Assembly (NCBI GenBank): GCA_002398845.1
Contig: DHBY01000047.1
Coordinates: forward strand, 15,361-38,795
Direction: 5' to 3'
DNA length: 23,435 nt
Origin: Firmicutes bacterium UBA4916
GTDB lineage: Bacteria > Bacillota > Clostridia > Tissierellales > Tepidimicrobiaceae
Shown piece by piece: positions 22,647 through 23,435 of this stretch (position 1 is the first letter of the stretch; every line of letters starts with the position of its first letter). The notes beneath the pieces are model-generated. The model saw only the letters and a program-made list of their open reading frames with translations, was not told the origin of the DNA and searched no databases. A program made the translations under genes and the position numbers.

Positions 22647-23435
22647 TTATTCCTCCTTTAAACTATATACTACATGCTTAAAATCATTGCCTCGTTCTTC
22701 AAAGCTATTATACATATCCCAAGAAGCACAAGCAGGTGAAAGTAGTATAGTATCCCCTTTTTCTGCCAATTCATAGCTTTTCTTAACTGCTTCTTCCATA
22801 TCTTTTACCATATACATATTTTTAAATCCATGTTTTAAGGCTGTATTCTTTATTTTTTCTTTAGTTTCTCCTAGTAATACTAGCGCTTTTACTTTATTAT
22901 CAAAGGATTGAATAAAGTCATCAAATTCAGTCCCTTTATCCATGCCTCCAGCTATCAATATAATAGGATTTTTCATTGCTTCTATAGCTTTTATACTTGC
23001 ATCTGAATTGGTGCCTTTAGAGTCGTTGAAAAATTGAATTCCTTTTATAGTATCCACATATTCAATCCTATGTTCAACTCCAGGAAAGGTTTTAAGTACA
23101 TCTGATATTATATCTATATTTATCCCCATTATCCAGCCTATTGCTGTACTGGCTAAGGCATTTTCCAAATTGTGTTTTCCTAATATCTTTACCTCTTCAG
23201 CTTTAAGTACTTTTTGTACCTTAGTTCCATCATTTATTACGATATATCCATCTTCTATATATACGCCTTTGGATAATTTATTATCCACACTAAACCATAT
23301 TAAATTAGACTTTATTTCATCTTTCATGTTTCTCAATAACGCATCATCATAATTTAATATAGTATATTGACTGCTGCTTTGATTTTTAAATATTTTTTTC
23401 TTAGCATCAATATAATTATCCATAGTCTTATGCCA
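22647..23435 (-). CDS. murD: UDP-N-acetylmuramoylalanine--D-glutamate ligase, C-terminal part (cut by window edge)
   Basis: MurD adds D-glutamate to UDP-MurNAc-L-alanine. Only about the last 263 residues are in the window; the frame is open to the right edge (codons for W-H-K-T precede the first ATG at 23423, matching the HxT-MENY stretch inside MurD), so that ATG is not the start. Motifs are HNLENALAS (central domain), HRIEYV and NDSKGTNSDAS (Mur ligase C-terminal domain, with the lysine and aspartate contacting ligand), and LLSPACASWDMYNSFEERGNDF near the end. It is coupled to ftsW. Confidence 0.95.
   Translation of the reverse strand, partial: WHKTMDNYIDAKKKIFKNQSSSQYTILNYDDALLRNMKDEIKSNLIWFSVDNKLSKGVYIEDGYIVINDGTKVQKVLKAEEVKILGKHNLENALASTAIGWIMGINIDIISDVLKTFPGVEHRIEYVDTIKGIQFFNDSKGTNSDASIKAIEAMKNPIILIAGGMDKGTEFDDFIQSFDNKVKALVLLGETKEKIKNTALKHGFKNMYMVKDMEEAVKKSYELAEKGDTILLSPACASWDMYNSFEERGNDFKHVVYSLKEE

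Noticed and set aside
1..23435. Mobile elements, CRISPR arrays, defence systems, tRNA or rRNA genes
   Set aside because: No spaced repeats, transposase-like or defence-like proteins or cloverleaf sequences were noticed; gene order and base composition look continuous with an ordinary chromosomal backbone.

Overview
The window looks like the chromosome of a low-G+C, spore-forming, amino-acid-fermenting Firmicute of the Clostridia/Tissierellia type. The evidence is AT-rich sequence, complete sigE and sigG sporulation sigma genes with spoIIGA, Bacillus/Clostridium-style cell-division gene order, and an anaerobic (Stickland-type) ornithine oxidation operon. Every gene I accept lies on the minus strand, so transcription runs from high to low coordinates. 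I saw no mobile element, CRISPR array, tRNA or rRNA. The longest gap without a gene is about 256 bases (13188-13443), and it holds a terminator and a promoter.

In transcription order, the right part (23435 to 15238) is a dcw-like wall and division cluster: murD (cut by the window edge), ftsW/spoVE, murG, murA, ftsQ/divIB, two DUF881 paralogues (ylxW/ylxX-like), sbp and ftsZ, closed by a strong terminator. The order follows the Bacillus spoVE-murG-murB-divIB-ylxW-ylxX-sbp-ftsA-ftsZ cluster, except that murA stands where murB would be and ftsA is absent.

The middle part (15237 to 12079) is the sporulation block: spoIIGA-sigE, with a possible Spo0A-type promoter upstream and a terminator downstream, then sigG with a candidate forespore (SigF/SigG) promoter, then a ylmC/ymxH-like PRC-barrel gene. 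A good SigA promoter inside and after ylmC starts a compact run nrdR-pgeF-phoP-phoR-(sigma-54 activator). This run has no internal terminator and ends at an 18-bp stem terminator that overlaps the activator's stop codon.

The left part (6850 to 1) is the ornithine oxidation operon. It starts at a near-consensus sigma-54 promoter (GG and GC separated by exactly 10 bases) directly upstream of ord. It runs ord, ortA, ortB, oraS, oraE, then a MutL/GlmL-like ATPase, with overlapping or nearly touching genes. OraSE (PLP and adenosylcobalamin) turns D-ornithine into 2,4-diaminopentanoate. Ord deaminates this oxidatively to 2-amino-4-ketopentanoate, and OrtAB cleaves that with CoA to acetyl-CoA and alanine. 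The ATPase probably reactivates the B12 enzyme. Ornithine racemase (orr) would be expected just beyond the left edge. The PAS/AAA+/Fis activator next door is the obvious regulator and resembles RocR-type activators. The enzymes are known families. The less expected content is regulatory: the sigma-54 promoter and activator pair, a 22-bp perfect palindrome inside the activator's coding start, and a hairpin between ord and ortA.
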